Positions 1-7,795 are shown, counted from the first letter of the stretch. The stretch is DNA of 64,000 bases from Luteolibacter rhizosphaerae (GCF_025950095.1 NZ_JAPDDR010000018.1:1-64000); one strand, 5' to 3'. Numbers and translations: made by a program. The notes: generated from the letters alone by a model not told the origin.

Positions 1-105
1 CAATCCCGTCGTTTGATCCGCGACCACGAGGTAAGGATCGAACATTCGGAAGCGCTGATCTATCTCTCCATGACCAAGCGCATGCTCGCAAGAATCGACG
101 CCTGA
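1..105 (+). CDS. IS5-family transposase, C-terminal fragment
   Basis: An open frame enters from the left edge and ends with TGA at 103-105, giving 34 residues. The stretch RRLIRDHEVRIEHSEALIYL, followed by a short SMTKRMLAR tail, matches the end of IS5-family DDE transposases, where an RRL..DYE....SEA.I....I..MLRR pattern closes the protein after the catalytic glutamate region. The catalytic residues lie outside the window. The reading is by pattern only, but this terminal signature is distinctive. Whether the full element is intact cannot be judged here. Confidence 0.7.
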   Translation, partial: QSRRLIRDHEVRIEHSEALIYLSMTKRMLARIDA

Positions 106-127
106 CCATTTTTCAGACAGCTTCTTA
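1..127 (+). mobile_element. Right end of an IS5-family-like insertion sequence (truncated by window edge)
   Basis: The window opens inside a transposase reading frame that stops at 105. About twenty bases further lies ATTTTTCAGACAGCTTC (about 108-124), which read inward from the outer end resembles the terminal inverted repeats of IS5-family elements. It is followed at 125-127 by TTA, which fits the three-base TNA target duplication used by some IS5 groups. The left end is outside the window, so neither the matching repeat nor the duplication can be confirmed. The gnd terminator starts only a few bases beyond, so the element inserted just downstream of gnd. Confidence 0.6.
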
Positions 128-130
128 ACA

Positions 131-158
131 AAAAACGGCCGGGCGATGTGCCCGGCCG
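131..158 (-). terminator. Rho-independent terminator of gnd
   Basis: CGGCCGGGC (136-144) pairs perfectly with GCCCGGCCG (150-158) around a five-base loop. On the minus strand the stem is followed directly by a run of T (complement of 131-135). It lies 31 bases beyond the gnd stop codon and points the right way for that gene. Confidence 0.88.
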
Positions 159-189
159 CTTGATTTCGAATCGGTATCTCCGAGTTTCC

Positions 190-1608
190 TCAGCCGATGA
201 CTTCCGGCCACTCGGTGTGGAAGAACTCGCCGCGCGGCCTGTCCGTGCGCTCGTAGGTGTGCGCGCCGAAGAAGTCGCGCTGGGCCTGCAGCAGGTTCGC
301 CGGCAGTACCGCGCTACGATAGCTATCGTAGTAGCCGAGCGAGGCGGAGAAGGCGGGCACCGGGATGCCCGCGAGCGTGGCCAGGCTGACGACCTCGCGC
401 CAGTTCTCTTGGAACTCGTTCAGGAGGTCCGTGAAGTAGGGAGCAAGCATCAGGTTGCTCAGCTCGGGATCCTTGCGGTAGGCATCCGTGATGTCGTTCA
501 GGAAGCGGGCGCGGATGATGCAGCCGCCGCGCCAGATGGCGGCGATCTTGCCGAGATCGAGGCCCCAGTTCTTTTCCTTGCCCATGGCGGCGATCAGGTC
601 GAGGCCTTGGGCGTAGGAGATGATCTTGGAGGCGAAGAGCGCGTCGTGCACCTTCTTCACCAGCTTCTTCTTCTTCTCGTCGATCTTCGGCTTCGGTCCT
701 TCCAGCTTCGCGCTGGCGGCCACGCGCTGGTCCTTCATCGAGGAGAGGATGCGGGCTTCCACCGCGGCGTTGATGGTGGAGATCACCACGGCGTTCTCCA
801 CCGCGTTCATGATCGTCCACTTGCCGGTGCCCTTCTGGCCGGCGGTGTCGAGAATCAGGTCGACCAGCGCCTTCTTGGTTTCCGGGTCCTTCTGGGCGAA
901 GATCTTCGAGGTGATCTGGATCAGGTAGCTTTCGAGGTCTCCTTCATTCCATTCGGTGAAGACCTCGGCCAGTTCCTCGGCGTCGAAGCCGGCGGCCTTG
1001 AAGATGTTGTAGGCTTCGCAGATCAGCTGCATGTCACCGTACTCGATGCCGTTGTGGATCATCTTCACGTAATGACCGGCGCCAGCGGGACCGATGTGGG
1101 TCACGCAGGGCTCGCCATCCACCTTCGCGGAGATGCTCTCGAAGATCGGCTTCATCACATCCCAGGTCGAGGCAGGACCACCAGGCATGATGGAGGGGCC
1201 TTTGCGCGCGCCTTCTTCACCACCGGACACACCGGCACCAATGAAGCGGAAGCCCAGATCGCCGAGCCACTTGTCGCGGCGCTCGGTGTCCGTGTAGAGC
1301 GAGTTGCCGCCATCGATGATGATGTCACCCTTGTCGAGCAGCGGGATCAGGGACTCGATCACGGCGTCCACCGGACCACCGGCCTTGACCATGATCATGA
1401 TCTTGCGCGGGGATGCGAGGGACTGGACGAACTCTTCCAGCGACTTGGCACCGACCAGTTTCTTGCCGGGATGAGCGGCGACGAACTCCTCGGTGACGGA
1501 AGTGGTACGATTGTAGACGGACACCTGGAATCCACGGGACTCCACGTTGAGGACGAGGTTTTGGCCCATCACGGCCAGGCCTACGAGGCCGAAATCGCTG
1601 TTGCTCAT
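190..1608 (-). CDS. gnd: 6-phosphogluconate dehydrogenase (decarboxylating)
   Basis: This enzyme oxidises 6-phosphogluconate to ribulose 5-phosphate and CO2 with NADP+, in the oxidative pentose phosphate pathway. The 472-residue length is normal for the long form. The N-terminus has the nucleotide-binding pattern GLVGLAVMGQNL, followed by the family signatures IIDGGNSLYTDT and GAGVSGGEEGARKGPSIMPGG. The segment GPAGAGHYVKMIHNGIEYGD carries the catalytic lysine and substrate-binding residues, and the C-terminal QRDFFGAHTYERTD block is also typical. It stands alone on the minus strand, divergent from pgsA with about 75 bases between the start codons, and has its own terminator. Confidence 0.97.
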   Translation of the reverse strand: MSNSDFGLVGLAVMGQNLVLNVESRGFQVSVYNRTTSVTEEFVAAHPGKKLVGAKSLEEFVQSLASPRKIMIMVKAGGPVDAVIESLIPLLDKGDIIIDGGNSLYTDTERRDKWLGDLGFRFIGAGVSGGEEGARKGPSIMPGGPASTWDVMKPIFESISAKVDGEPCVTHIGPAGAGHYVKMIHNGIEYGDMQLICEAYNIFKAAGFDAEELAEVFTEWNEGDLESYLIQITSKIFAQKDPETKKALVDLILDTAGQKGTGKWTIMNAVENAVVISTINAAVEARILSSMKDQRVAASAKLEGPKPKIDEKKKKLVKKVHDALFASKIISYAQGLDLIAAMGKEKNWGLDLGKIAAIWRGGCIIRARFLNDITDAYRKDPELSNLMLAPYFTDLLNEFQENWREVVSLATLAGIPVPAFSASLGYYDSYRSAVLPANLLQAQRDFFGAHTYERTDRPRGEFFHTEWPEVIG

Positions 1609-1682
1609 GGTGATGAAACGGTTCAGGAAACGGCGGGGGGTGTAGGGAACCCCGGCCTTCGGTGCAACCCCTTGTTGCCATC

Positions 1683-2309
1683 ATGCCATGCATTCCCCAC
1701 ATTCGCGCCGTGAACTTACCGAATGCCATCACCGTCTCCCGCCTGATCCTCACGGCGGTTTTCGTGGCGGCGGTGGGTTTCCCCGGCACCACGGGCTACA
1801 TGATCGCGCTGATCACCTTCTCGGTGGCAGCGGCGACGGATTGGCTTGATGGCTATCTGGCGCGGAAGCTCGGGCTGGTCACGCCGCTGGGCAAGCTGCT
1901 GGACCCGCTGGCGGACAAGATCCTGGTGTGCGCGGCCTTCGTGTATTTTTCCGCCCAGCCGGTGAATGGATACCACTGTCCGGTGTGGGTTACCGCCCTG
2001 ATCATCGCGCGTGAGTTCCTCGTCACCGGACTGCGCCAGATCGCCGTAGAGGCAGGGCAGGTGCTCGCCGCGGACCGGCTGGGCAAATGGAAGACGACCT
2101 TCCAGCTCACCTTCTGCATCACCGGTCTGGTCTGGCTGACCTTTTCCTCGATGAAGGATGCGGGTGCTTTCGGTAGCTTGCTCCGTGATTGGGCGAATCC
2201 CAAGTCCTGGCTAATGCCGGTCTCCCTTTGGACGGCTGTGGCGCTGACCATGATCTCCGGCGCGAACTACGTCTGGAGCAGCCGCAAGCTGCTGGTGGCG
2301 GCACGCTGA
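1683..2309 (+). CDS. pgsA: CDP-diacylglycerol-glycerol-3-phosphate 3-phosphatidyltransferase
   Basis: The product makes phosphatidylglycerol phosphate from CDP-diacylglycerol and glycerol 3-phosphate, the committed step to phosphatidylglycerol and cardiolipin, in the inner membrane. The CDP-alcohol phosphotransferase motif DG..AR.(8)G...D...D is complete in DWLDGYLARKLG followed by LGKLLDPLADK. Several hydrophobic segments surround it, and the ATG at 1683 gives about 208 residues. The GTG at 1710, which starts directly with NLPNAITVSRL, would fit the family N-terminus better, so the true start may be there. It is divergent from gnd. Confidence 0.92.
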   Translation: MPCIPHIRAVNLPNAITVSRLILTAVFVAAVGFPGTTGYMIALITFSVAAATDWLDGYLARKLGLVTPLGKLLDPLADKILVCAAFVYFSAQPVNGYHCPVWVTALIIAREFLVTGLRQIAVEAGQVLAADRLGKWKTTFQLTFCITGLVWLTFSSMKDAGAFGSLLRDWANPKSWLMPVSLWTAVALTMISGANYVWSSRKLLVAAR

Positions 2310-2312
2310 GAT

Positions 2313-2738
2313 TCAGATCCCGCCCCGTTCGGCGGCATGGATCAATTCCCTGCCGATGAAGCTAAGATCCAGCCGAGTCACCGAATCGCGAAGCCGCTCC
2401 GGGAGGGTATCAATCCCCATGCCCTTCTCGGGTGCAGGTTCTTGTTTCAGGCGATAGGGCCCCTCAAAGAGCTTCCAATCGAAACAGTAGATCGCGCGAT
2501 GGCACCGGCTGGTCAGAAAGTCGGATTGTCCCGAGAGACCGGCTTGGATTCCGATGAGTCCCAAGAGTGCTTCCTGATCCCCGGCTGCCCGAAGGGCCTT
2601 GGCCGGAACCGGGCCGTATCCGGCCGAACAGAAGATTGCCAGCTGGCCCGAGATGTCGGCAGCCACCCAATCAAACTCCAGCCCGTGATACTCGTCGGTC
2701 CTCACGAAAAAAAGATCAGCGGCGAGCGTCCTCGGCAT
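2313..2738 (-). CDS. Small protein of unknown function, linked to an MglA-like GTPase
   Basis: About 141 residues with no recognised domain. It is mildly acidic, with an aromatic N-terminal half (FDWVAADISGQLAIFCSAGYG) and a C-terminal FIGRELIHAAERGGI. No signal peptide or membrane segment is visible. The chosen ATG at 2738 overlaps the end of the GTPase gene by 23 bases. An upstream start at 2798 would overlap much further and reads like out-of-frame coding sequence. It is the last gene of a minus-strand cluster with the GTPase and the SPF-repeat protein, so a role with them is likely but unproven. Confidence 0.6.
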   Translation of the reverse strand: MPRTLAADLFFVRTDEYHGLEFDWVAADISGQLAIFCSAGYGPVPAKALRAAGDQEALLGLIGIQAGLSGQSDFLTSRCHRAIYCFDWKLFEGPYRLKQEPAPEKGMGIDTLPERLRDSVTRLDLSFIGRELIHAAERGGI

Positions 2739-3309
2739 CCTTGGCCAAGCGGGCCTTGATCTGCCCGACAACCGAATCGAAGGCCAGTCCCTCTGCATCG
2801 GGCTGGCGGCTTGAGGAAACGAAGCGGGGGATCAAGCCCGGCGGCACGCCAAGCCGGGCATCCAAGCGGCCGGGATCCACCTCCGGATGGAGGTCCGCGC
2901 GGTGATACTGCAGCGCGAGCCCCACCGAGTGGAGGTCATAGCCGTTCCGCTTCGTATTGTCCGAGAGCCGCATGAGGCTATCCCAGGTCGCTTGGAACCG
3001 TGCCGGGTCCACATCGACCACGAAAACGATGCCGGCCACCTCCCGGAGGAGAAGTTCCTCCGCGGCATTGTATTCCACCGTTCCGCTGAGCGAGTGCGCG
3101 GCCACATGTAGGAAACGCCCGTCCGGCAGGGTTTCCGCTTCCGTCCACTCCACCCGGTGGACGCGGATCGAGCCCACCTGATGTTCCCGTACCGTGGCGG
3201 AAGAATAGCGGGCCGCCACTGCCCGCAAGATTGCCAGCTTGCCCGTATCGGCCGCCCCCGCGAGGGCGACCTTCACCGTGACTTGCCGGCCATCTTGTTG
3301 CACCGTCAT
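2716..3309 (-). CDS. MglA-like small Ras-type GTPase with degenerate motifs
   Basis: The 197-residue protein aligns by eye with the MglA gliding and polarity GTPase family. It has a P-loop-like GAADTGK near residue 18 and EYNAAEELLLREVAGIVFVVD, where MglA proteins have [21 protein letters not shown]. It also has a D..R..A...SL..L.......GYDL....ALQY stretch. The key motifs are altered: the P-loop lysine is followed by leucine instead of serine or threonine, the switch II PGQ is replaced by LSG, and the NKxD guanine-binding motif reads HRAD. It may therefore bind nucleotide poorly or act as a scaffold. It is 14 bases downstream of the SPF-repeat protein gene. Confidence 0.75.
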   Translation of the reverse strand: MTVQQDGRQVTVKVALAGAADTGKLAILRAVAARYSSATVREHQVGSIRVHRVEWTEAETLPDGRFLHVAAHSLSGTVEYNAAEELLLREVAGIVFVVDVDPARFQATWDSLMRLSDNTKRNGYDLHSVGLALQYHRADLHPEVDPGRLDARLGVPPGLIPRFVSSSRQPDAEGLAFDSVVGQIKARLAKDAEDARR

Positions 3310-3323
3310 GCGGACGGAGTGGC

Positions 3324-4259
3324 TTACAGTCGGCCCAGTTCGCGGGCCACGATCATCAGGGTTTCACGCACGCCGGGAGCGAAGCTGCCGTCGTTCTGCA
3401 CCGCCAGGATCACGCCGCTCTCGCGGATGAATTCGATCGGCACGCTGCCGCAGTAGAGCTTCACCTGACCCACGCCGAAGCCGAGGCCGGCGATCACGCG
3501 CTTGAAGGAGTCCACCGTGGCGGTGTCTGCGGCCGGGATGCGCGCGACGTGGCGGATGCCCGGGAGCGAGCGTGCGCGCTGCAGGATTTCCTCGGCGCTG
3601 AGTTCGCGGTCCACGCCGAAGATGGCGCGCAGTTCGAGCTGGCGGATCGAGCGGGAGTCGGACTCGTAGGAAGAATCGGTATCCATGGTGGCTGGGGCGG
3701 GAGTGCTGGCAGGTGCCGGGGTCGCGGGAGTGGCGGCGACAGGCTCCGGAGCGGGCGCGGGCGCAGGAGCCGGGGCTGGCTCGGGAGCAGGCGTGACCAC
3801 GGCGGCAGGAGCCGGTGCGGGAACGGCGGCAGCCTGCTGGACCGGGACAGCCGGGGGCACCGGCGGGGGCTCTTGGGAAAAAGCGAAGGGAGAAGAGGCG
3901 GGAGCCGCCGGAGTGGCAACTGCCGTGGCGGGTGCGGCGGTCGCGAAAGGAGAGGTCGCCGTTACAGGCGCCTCGAAGGGCGAGCCAGCGCTCTCCGCCG
4001 CGAAAGGCGAGCGGGCCTCGACCGGCGGCGGATCGCCCGCGGCCGGACGACGTTCCGGAAGCTTCACCGGGCGGCCCGGCTCCGGGCTCAGCTTCGGCGG
4101 GTTCTCGTCCCGCAAGGATGCGAATGGGGACTCCGGCTCGGATACTACCGCGAAGGGGCTGGTCGCCGGGCCGTCATCCGCGACGGCGAAGGGGCTCTTG
4201 GCGGGAGGTGCAGGCGCGAAGCCTTCTTGGGGTTCGAAAATACCGCGGCTGCTGTTCAT
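3324..4259 (-). CDS. SPF-motif repeat protein with a C-terminal globular domain (possibly roadblock-like)
   Basis: The 311-residue protein has three parts. Residues 1 to about 120 are disordered and contain seven SPF motifs, six of them SPFA. A proline/alanine-rich linker of repeated AP pairs follows to about residue 195. The last 115 residues form a compact domain with GLGFGVGQVKLYCGSVPIEF and GSFAPGVRETLMIVARELG. The length and predicted alternation of the C-terminal domain, plus an MglA-like GTPase next door, suggest a roadblock/MglB-type partner, but this is inference. There is no signal peptide, so it is probably cytoplasmic. It heads a three-gene minus-strand group. Confidence 0.7.
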   Translation of the reverse strand: MNSSRGIFEPQEGFAPAPPAKSPFAVADDGPATSPFAVVSEPESPFASLRDENPPKLSPEPGRPVKLPERRPAAGDPPPVEARSPFAAESAGSPFEAPVTATSPFATAAPATAVATPAAPASSPFAFSQEPPPVPPAVPVQQAAAVPAPAPAAVVTPAPEPAPAPAPAPAPEPVAATPATPAPASTPAPATMDTDSSYESDSRSIRQLELRAIFGVDRELSAEEILQRARSLPGIRHVARIPAADTATVDSFKRVIAGLGFGVGQVKLYCGSVPIEFIRESGVILAVQNDGSFAPGVRETLMIVARELGRL

Positions 4260-4448
4260 GGCTTCGGACTTTGTTAGAGGAATGGTGCGATCCGCCGCGT
4301 CAATAGCTTCACGAATGCCGAAAGTCGAGCATCCAAATACCGGATCTCAACTTGCATATCTCGTTTCTCAGAAGGGGGATCGGGTGAACCATGTCCTATC
4401 GCTCACCACGTGCCCATACCCTGATTCCGTAGGGTGCCGGTGTGCCCT

Positions 4449-4784
4449 TCAGCCCAGGCCCAAGGCCTTCAGGAAGTCCGCCGCGCGGTAGTCGGGGCCC
4501 ACGCCTTCCAGCAGGATGGCGCTGCCATCGCTGTTTTTCGTCCGCAGCGGTAGGATCGCCTGGTAGGCGGGTGAGTGATACCAGCCCCGCGCCCGCTCGA
4601 TATCGGGGAACTCGATCAGCACGAGATGTCCCGGCCACTCGCCTTCCGTGACCTCCGGCGTCTTGCCGTGGCTGAGGAAGCGGCCCTCGAAGGGCGGCAA
4701 GGTGTCATCGATCCGGCGGAGATACTCGACGATCTCTTCACCCATCTGGACGGAACGGAGGTGTGCGGCGGCGTAGGCTGGCAT
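4449..4784 (-). CDS. DUF1330-family protein
   Basis: About 111 residues beginning MPAYAAAHLRSV. The pattern matches the small ferredoxin-like DUF1330 family: a PFEGRFLSHG strand, then GHLVLIEFPDIERARGWYHSPAYQAILPLR, then a short helix. Members are cytoplasmic dimeric alpha-beta proteins with no firm biochemical role. I used the internal ATG at 4784, not the upstream one at 4802, because the family begins with this strand. It stands alone with no clear operon partner. Confidence 0.8.
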   Translation of the reverse strand: MPAYAAAHLRSVQMGEEIVEYLRRIDDTLPPFEGRFLSHGKTPEVTEGEWPGHLVLIEFPDIERARGWYHSPAYQAILPLRTKNSDGSAILLEGVGPDYRAADFLKALGLG

Positions 4785-4839
4785 GGCGCACCCTAGCCGC
4801 AAGATATGTCCTGTCCACGCAGGCTGACACAGATCCCGC

Positions 4840-5379
4840 TCAGTGTCCGGGCTCCGGAGCCGGGGTGGGCGCTGCGGGCGCCTTGGCAGGCGCGGCTTCT
4901 CCGGGACTCACGAGGAGCTCGAGCGGCTTGCCGGAGTTGCGGACCAGCACCACCGCCTTGTTCGGTTGGCAGAGCGCGCTGCCGTTGATCGTTACGTCCC
5001 GGTACTCGTAGTTGACGGTCTCCTTGTGGCTCGCGGTGACGACCTTGATCCGCATGCCGATGCTGTAGCTGACGAGGTAGTTTCCGCCCGATTCCTTTAC
5101 CTGATAGTCGCAGCTCAGGATCGATTGATCCTCACCCACCACCTGTTGGGCGGAGAAAGAGGGGCCGGTGCCGGTGAGTTCCAGATCGATCCCGCTGCCG
5201 GTGGTGGTGGTCCCGGCGAGGCGAATGGTGATGTTCCGGGTGAGAGCCGGATCCTCCGGCGCAGCTTGCGCGGGGTAGCCGGGTTGCGGGGCCGGCGGAA
5301 TAGGCTGGCGGGGGCGGGGATTCTGGGCGGAGAGCGGAAGGATCAGAGTGCTGGCCAGAATCAGTGCAATGGATTTCAT
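4840..5379 (-). CDS. Secreted protein of unknown function
   Basis: A 179-residue protein starting MKSIALILASTLILPLSAQ, a clear signal peptide probably cleaved after SAQ. A proline-rich stretch follows, then a beta-rich region (NITIRLAGTTTTGSG, SFSAQQVVGEDQSILSCDYQV, KVVTASHKETVNYEYRDVTINGSALC) with two cysteines that could form a disulfide. The tail is again rich in alanine and proline. No known domain was recognised. The internal ATG at 5379 is preferred over 5400 because it places the positively charged residue directly before the hydrophobic core. Confidence 0.65.
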   Translation of the reverse strand: MKSIALILASTLILPLSAQNPRPRQPIPPAPQPGYPAQAAPEDPALTRNITIRLAGTTTTGSGIDLELTGTGPSFSAQQVVGEDQSILSCDYQVKESGGNYLVSYSIGMRIKVVTASHKETVNYEYRDVTINGSALCQPNKAVVLVRNSGKPLELLVSPGEAAPAKAPAAPTPAPEPGH

Positions 5380-5431
5380 GGTATGAAGTGAACTCCGCAC
5401 GCCTCCGTTTCATTCAGTGGAAGATGAGTGA

Positions 5432-5977
5432 TCAGATGAGATCGCCCCGCCCAAGGACATAGGAGAAGGCGTCACGGGGAATCCCCGGGGCGAGATTGGG
5501 CCGGATGGTCGATGCGTGGAGGATGCCGTCGCGCTTCATGCCGATCTTCTCCAGCACGCGGATGGAGGCGGTATTCCCGGTGTCGCAGGTGGCCCAGACC
5601 TTGTTCACCCGAGACAATGAGAGCGCCGTTGTCAGAACGGCGCGGGCTGCCTCCGTGGCGAAGCCCTTGCCCCAATGGCGGCGGTGCAGGAGGAAGCCGA
5701 TCTCCGCGGCATCGCTCTCCAGGCTGCAGGAGATCCCGCCGATGGCGCGATCCTCTTCCGGCAGGGTGATGACCCAGTAGTAATCCGTGCCCGCCTCCCA
5801 TTGCTGCGCCCGGCGCAGGATGCCCTCTTCCATGCCGTCCTTGCTGGTCCGCACCGGCCAGTCGGCATAGCGTGCCACCTCCGGGTCGCTGCCGTATTCG
5901 AACATGGCGTCCACGTCGGAGACGAGCGGGCGTCGTAGACGGAGGCGAGGGAGGTGAAAGTTCTCCGGAGGTTTCAT
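5432..5977 (-). CDS. GNAT-family N-acetyltransferase, RimJ/RimL type
   Basis: The 181-residue protein has the layout of the Acetyltransf_3 group, which acetylates N-terminal amines of ribosomal proteins or small molecules with acetyl-CoA. LPRLRLRRPLVSDVDAMFEYGSDPEVARY is the typical opening. IGFLLHRRHWGKGFATEAARAVL carries the acetyl-CoA binding pattern (GKGFATEA). RVNKVWATCDTGNTASIRVLEKIGMKRDG is the usual NxxSxxxxEKxGF block. The substrate cannot be told from sequence. It has no operon partner; a decayed gene lies just upstream. Confidence 0.9.
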   Translation of the reverse strand: MKPPENFHLPRLRLRRPLVSDVDAMFEYGSDPEVARYADWPVRTSKDGMEEGILRRAQQWEAGTDYYWVITLPEEDRAIGGISCSLESDAAEIGFLLHRRHWGKGFATEAARAVLTTALSLSRVNKVWATCDTGNTASIRVLEKIGMKRDGILHASTIRPNLAPGIPRDAFSYVLGRGDLI

Positions 5978-5989
5978 CCGGGGCGCTTT

Positions 5990-6336
5990 CTAACCTTGGA
6001 GTGAGCTCAAGAGAAGTGCCGCTTCGTTCCGGACATCCCCCCAGAGTGACAGGGAGAAGATCTCATCCACGTCCGTAAGCTGAGGCATGACTCCAGCCCG
6101 CTGCATGGTCGAATCCAGTTCCGTATCGCGTGGATCTGGTCCTCCGTGAAGATCGAGGCGAACCATGGCGTGCCTTCGTGGAGAAGCCGGCGGTACTCGC
6201 TCCATTGTTCGAGCAGTTCATTCGGTATGTGAACGAATGGGACTGAAAGCTAGTAGCGGCGCTGCTGCTCAAAATCCGAGAGATACTCCAATGTCCTGAT
6301 CACATGCTGGAGGTAGTTCCGTTGGAACTCGGTCAT
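5990..6336 (-). pseudogene. Decayed small gene with an in-frame stop and a frameshift
   Basis: From the ATG at 6336 the minus strand reads MTEFQRNYLQHVIRTLEYLS and, after eight more residues, meets a TAG at 6252-6250. The same frame continues sensibly beyond it (LSVPFVHIPNELLEQWSEYR, then LLHEGTPWFASIFTEDQIHA). Near 6110-6140 the coding sense moves to another frame, which ends at 5990 with MPQLTDVDEIFSLSLWGDVR and NEAALLLSSLQG. Two lesions in about 115 codons point to a recently dead gene; sequencing errors are possible but would need two. Its function is unknown. Confidence 0.65.
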
Positions 6337-6439
6337 GTCACTTCTTAGAGGGATCGGAGTTCTCTCCTTCTTAGTCTTGGGCGGGATGATGTCTTAATGA
6401 CCGAAGCAGCATGAGCAATCGGTATCCCGACAAGGTTGG

Positions 6440-6766
6440 CTATGACTCGGCTACCGGTCGTGTCGGCAACCGGTAGGATTCAGTCCATTTGTCGGACGGG
6501 ATGTACTTGGACCAATCGAGCGATGCTTCCAATTCGATTCCCGGGGGGCCGAAGAACTTCCAATGCAGTGCTTCTTCGAGGGTGAGCTTTCTCACCCCGC
6601 AGTGCACGAAGCTGCAGCTCCGGGGGTAGGATCCGTCCACGAGGGATATCCCGCAGATCGTATCGCTCTCCCTGTCGCTCTCGACGCAGACACACGGATG
6701 GTAGGCGCAGTCTTCATAGAAGTCGCCGACCGCGATGGACGTGGAGATGGTCAGGTTTTGGGGCAT
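6440..6766 (-). CDS. Small cysteine-containing protein of unknown function
   Basis: 108 residues with five cysteines: DCAYHPCVCVES, TICGISLVDGSYPRSCSFVHCGV (as two linked blocks), then a helix RKLTLEEALHWKFFGP. The arrangement resembles small accessory proteins found singly in many genomes, but I cannot name a family. There is no signal peptide. Composition agrees with coding sequence, though the GC content is slightly below its neighbours. It sits between the peptide deformylase gene and the decayed gene, which suggests a small accessory patch. Confidence 0.6.
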   Translation of the reverse strand: MPQNLTISTSIAVGDFYEDCAYHPCVCVESDRESDTICGISLVDGSYPRSCSFVHCGVRKLTLEEALHWKFFGPPGIELEASLDWSKYIPSDKWTESYRLPTRPVAES

Positions 6767-6809
6767 TTAGGGAATCCGATGGTGGGCGCTCCTAATGCCT
6801 CATCAATGT

Positions 6810-7358
6810 TCAGCCCTCTTCCGTCAATCGCTTGAGCTTCCTGCGCAGGCTGATCTTCGTGGCCGGGGAGACGCGGTCGATGAAGAGCACGCCGTTCAGG
6901 TGATCGGTCTCGTGCTGGATTGCACGGGCTAGCAGGCCATCGGTTTCGATCACGGTCACGGTGCCATCAAGCAAGGTCAGCGTGGCTTTGACGGCGCTGG
7001 GGCGATTCACTTCGGCGCGGATGTCCTGGATGCTCAGGCAGCCTTCGGCATCGCGCTCCTTCGGACCGGTGAATTCCAGTTCGGGATTGATGAACTTGAG
7101 CGGCATGATCGAGGCCAGCGGGGCGTCCTTGCCATCCACCTTCAGAAAGCTGATGCACTCCGGATCGTGCGAGACATCGACCACCGCGAGACGGAGGGCG
7201 ATGCCGACCTGGGGTGCGGCGAGGCCCACGCCATTGGCGTCGTACATGGTTTCCAACATGTCGTCGGCCAGGATGCGGATGCTGTCATCGACCTGCTCGA
7301 CGCGCTTGCAGCGCTCGCGCAGGACCGGGTGACCGTATTGAACGATTTCGAGAATCAT
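6810..7358 (-). CDS. def: Peptide deformylase
   Basis: Removes the formyl group from the initiator methionine of nascent proteins; a metalloenzyme acting at the ribosome exit. All three family motifs are present in 182 residues: GVGLAAPQVG (motif 1), EGCLS (motif 2, metal cysteine) and QHETDHLNGVLFID (motif 3, HExxH metal histidines and glutamate). Motif 3 has HETDH where HEYDH is common. The start codon overlaps the stop of the exbD-like gene in an ATGA, so translation is probably coupled to the TonB-ExbB-ExbD string, an unusual pairing. Confidence 0.96.
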   Translation of the reverse strand: MILEIVQYGHPVLRERCKRVEQVDDSIRILADDMLETMYDANGVGLAAPQVGIALRLAVVDVSHDPECISFLKVDGKDAPLASIMPLKFINPELEFTGPKERDAEGCLSIQDIRAEVNRPSAVKATLTLLDGTVTVIETDGLLARAIQHETDHLNGVLFIDRVSPATKISLRRKLKRLTEEG

Positions 7359-7795
7359 TGGCTTGAGCCGTCCGCTTCCTGCGGTAGGCGGATGCGGGCG
7401 GGCACGTCCTTAATCGGGATGCCGGCCCGGGTCAACGCGTCCCATACACCGAGCAATTTCTCCAGCGGGAGTTCCTTGTCGGCCTCCAGCTCCAGCTTGC
7501 GGCCGGGGTTTTCCTTCACGTAGGCCTTCAGGTAAGCATCCAGCAGCGCCAGATCCGGGACCGGCACGGCGTCGAGTGAGACCGAGCCAAGCTTGTCCAC
7601 GGAGAGGATCGAACTCGACTCCACGACGGTGGAGGAAGGGACGTCCTTCACCGTGGGCAGCGCGATGCGGAGGACCGAGCGGGCCTTCTTCGGCACGGTG
7701 GTGACGATGAAGAAGATCAACACCACGAAGAGGATGTCGATCATCGGCATGATCATGATCCCGCGTGATCGGCGGGCGGGGCGTTCGAATTTCAT
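7355..7795 (-). CDS. ExbD/TolR-family biopolymer transport protein
   Basis: The 146-residue product has one N-terminal membrane helix, MPMIDILFVVLIFFIVTTV, with the conserved aspartate that takes part in proton-driven force generation. A periplasmic domain follows. Such proteins work with an ExbB/TolQ partner to energise TonB or TolA. The start at 7795 is chosen because MKFERPARRSRG followed by the helix matches the family, and it overlaps the exbB-like stop (7792) in an ATGA. It ends in an ATGA overlap with def. The operon order is tonB-like, exbB-like, exbD-like, def. Confidence 0.9.
   Translation of the reverse strand: MKFERPARRSRGIMIMPMIDILFVVLIFFIVTTVPKKARSVLRIALPTVKDVPSSTVVESSSILSVDKLGSVSLDAVPVPDLALLDAYLKAYVKENPGRKLELEADKELPLEKLLGVWDALTRAGIPIKDVPARIRLPQEADGSSQ

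Noticed and set aside
148-1713. Long open frame on the plus strand opposite gnd
   Set aside because: It is a GC-rich shadow of the well-supported gnd gene on the minus strand; the protein has no recognisable motifs.
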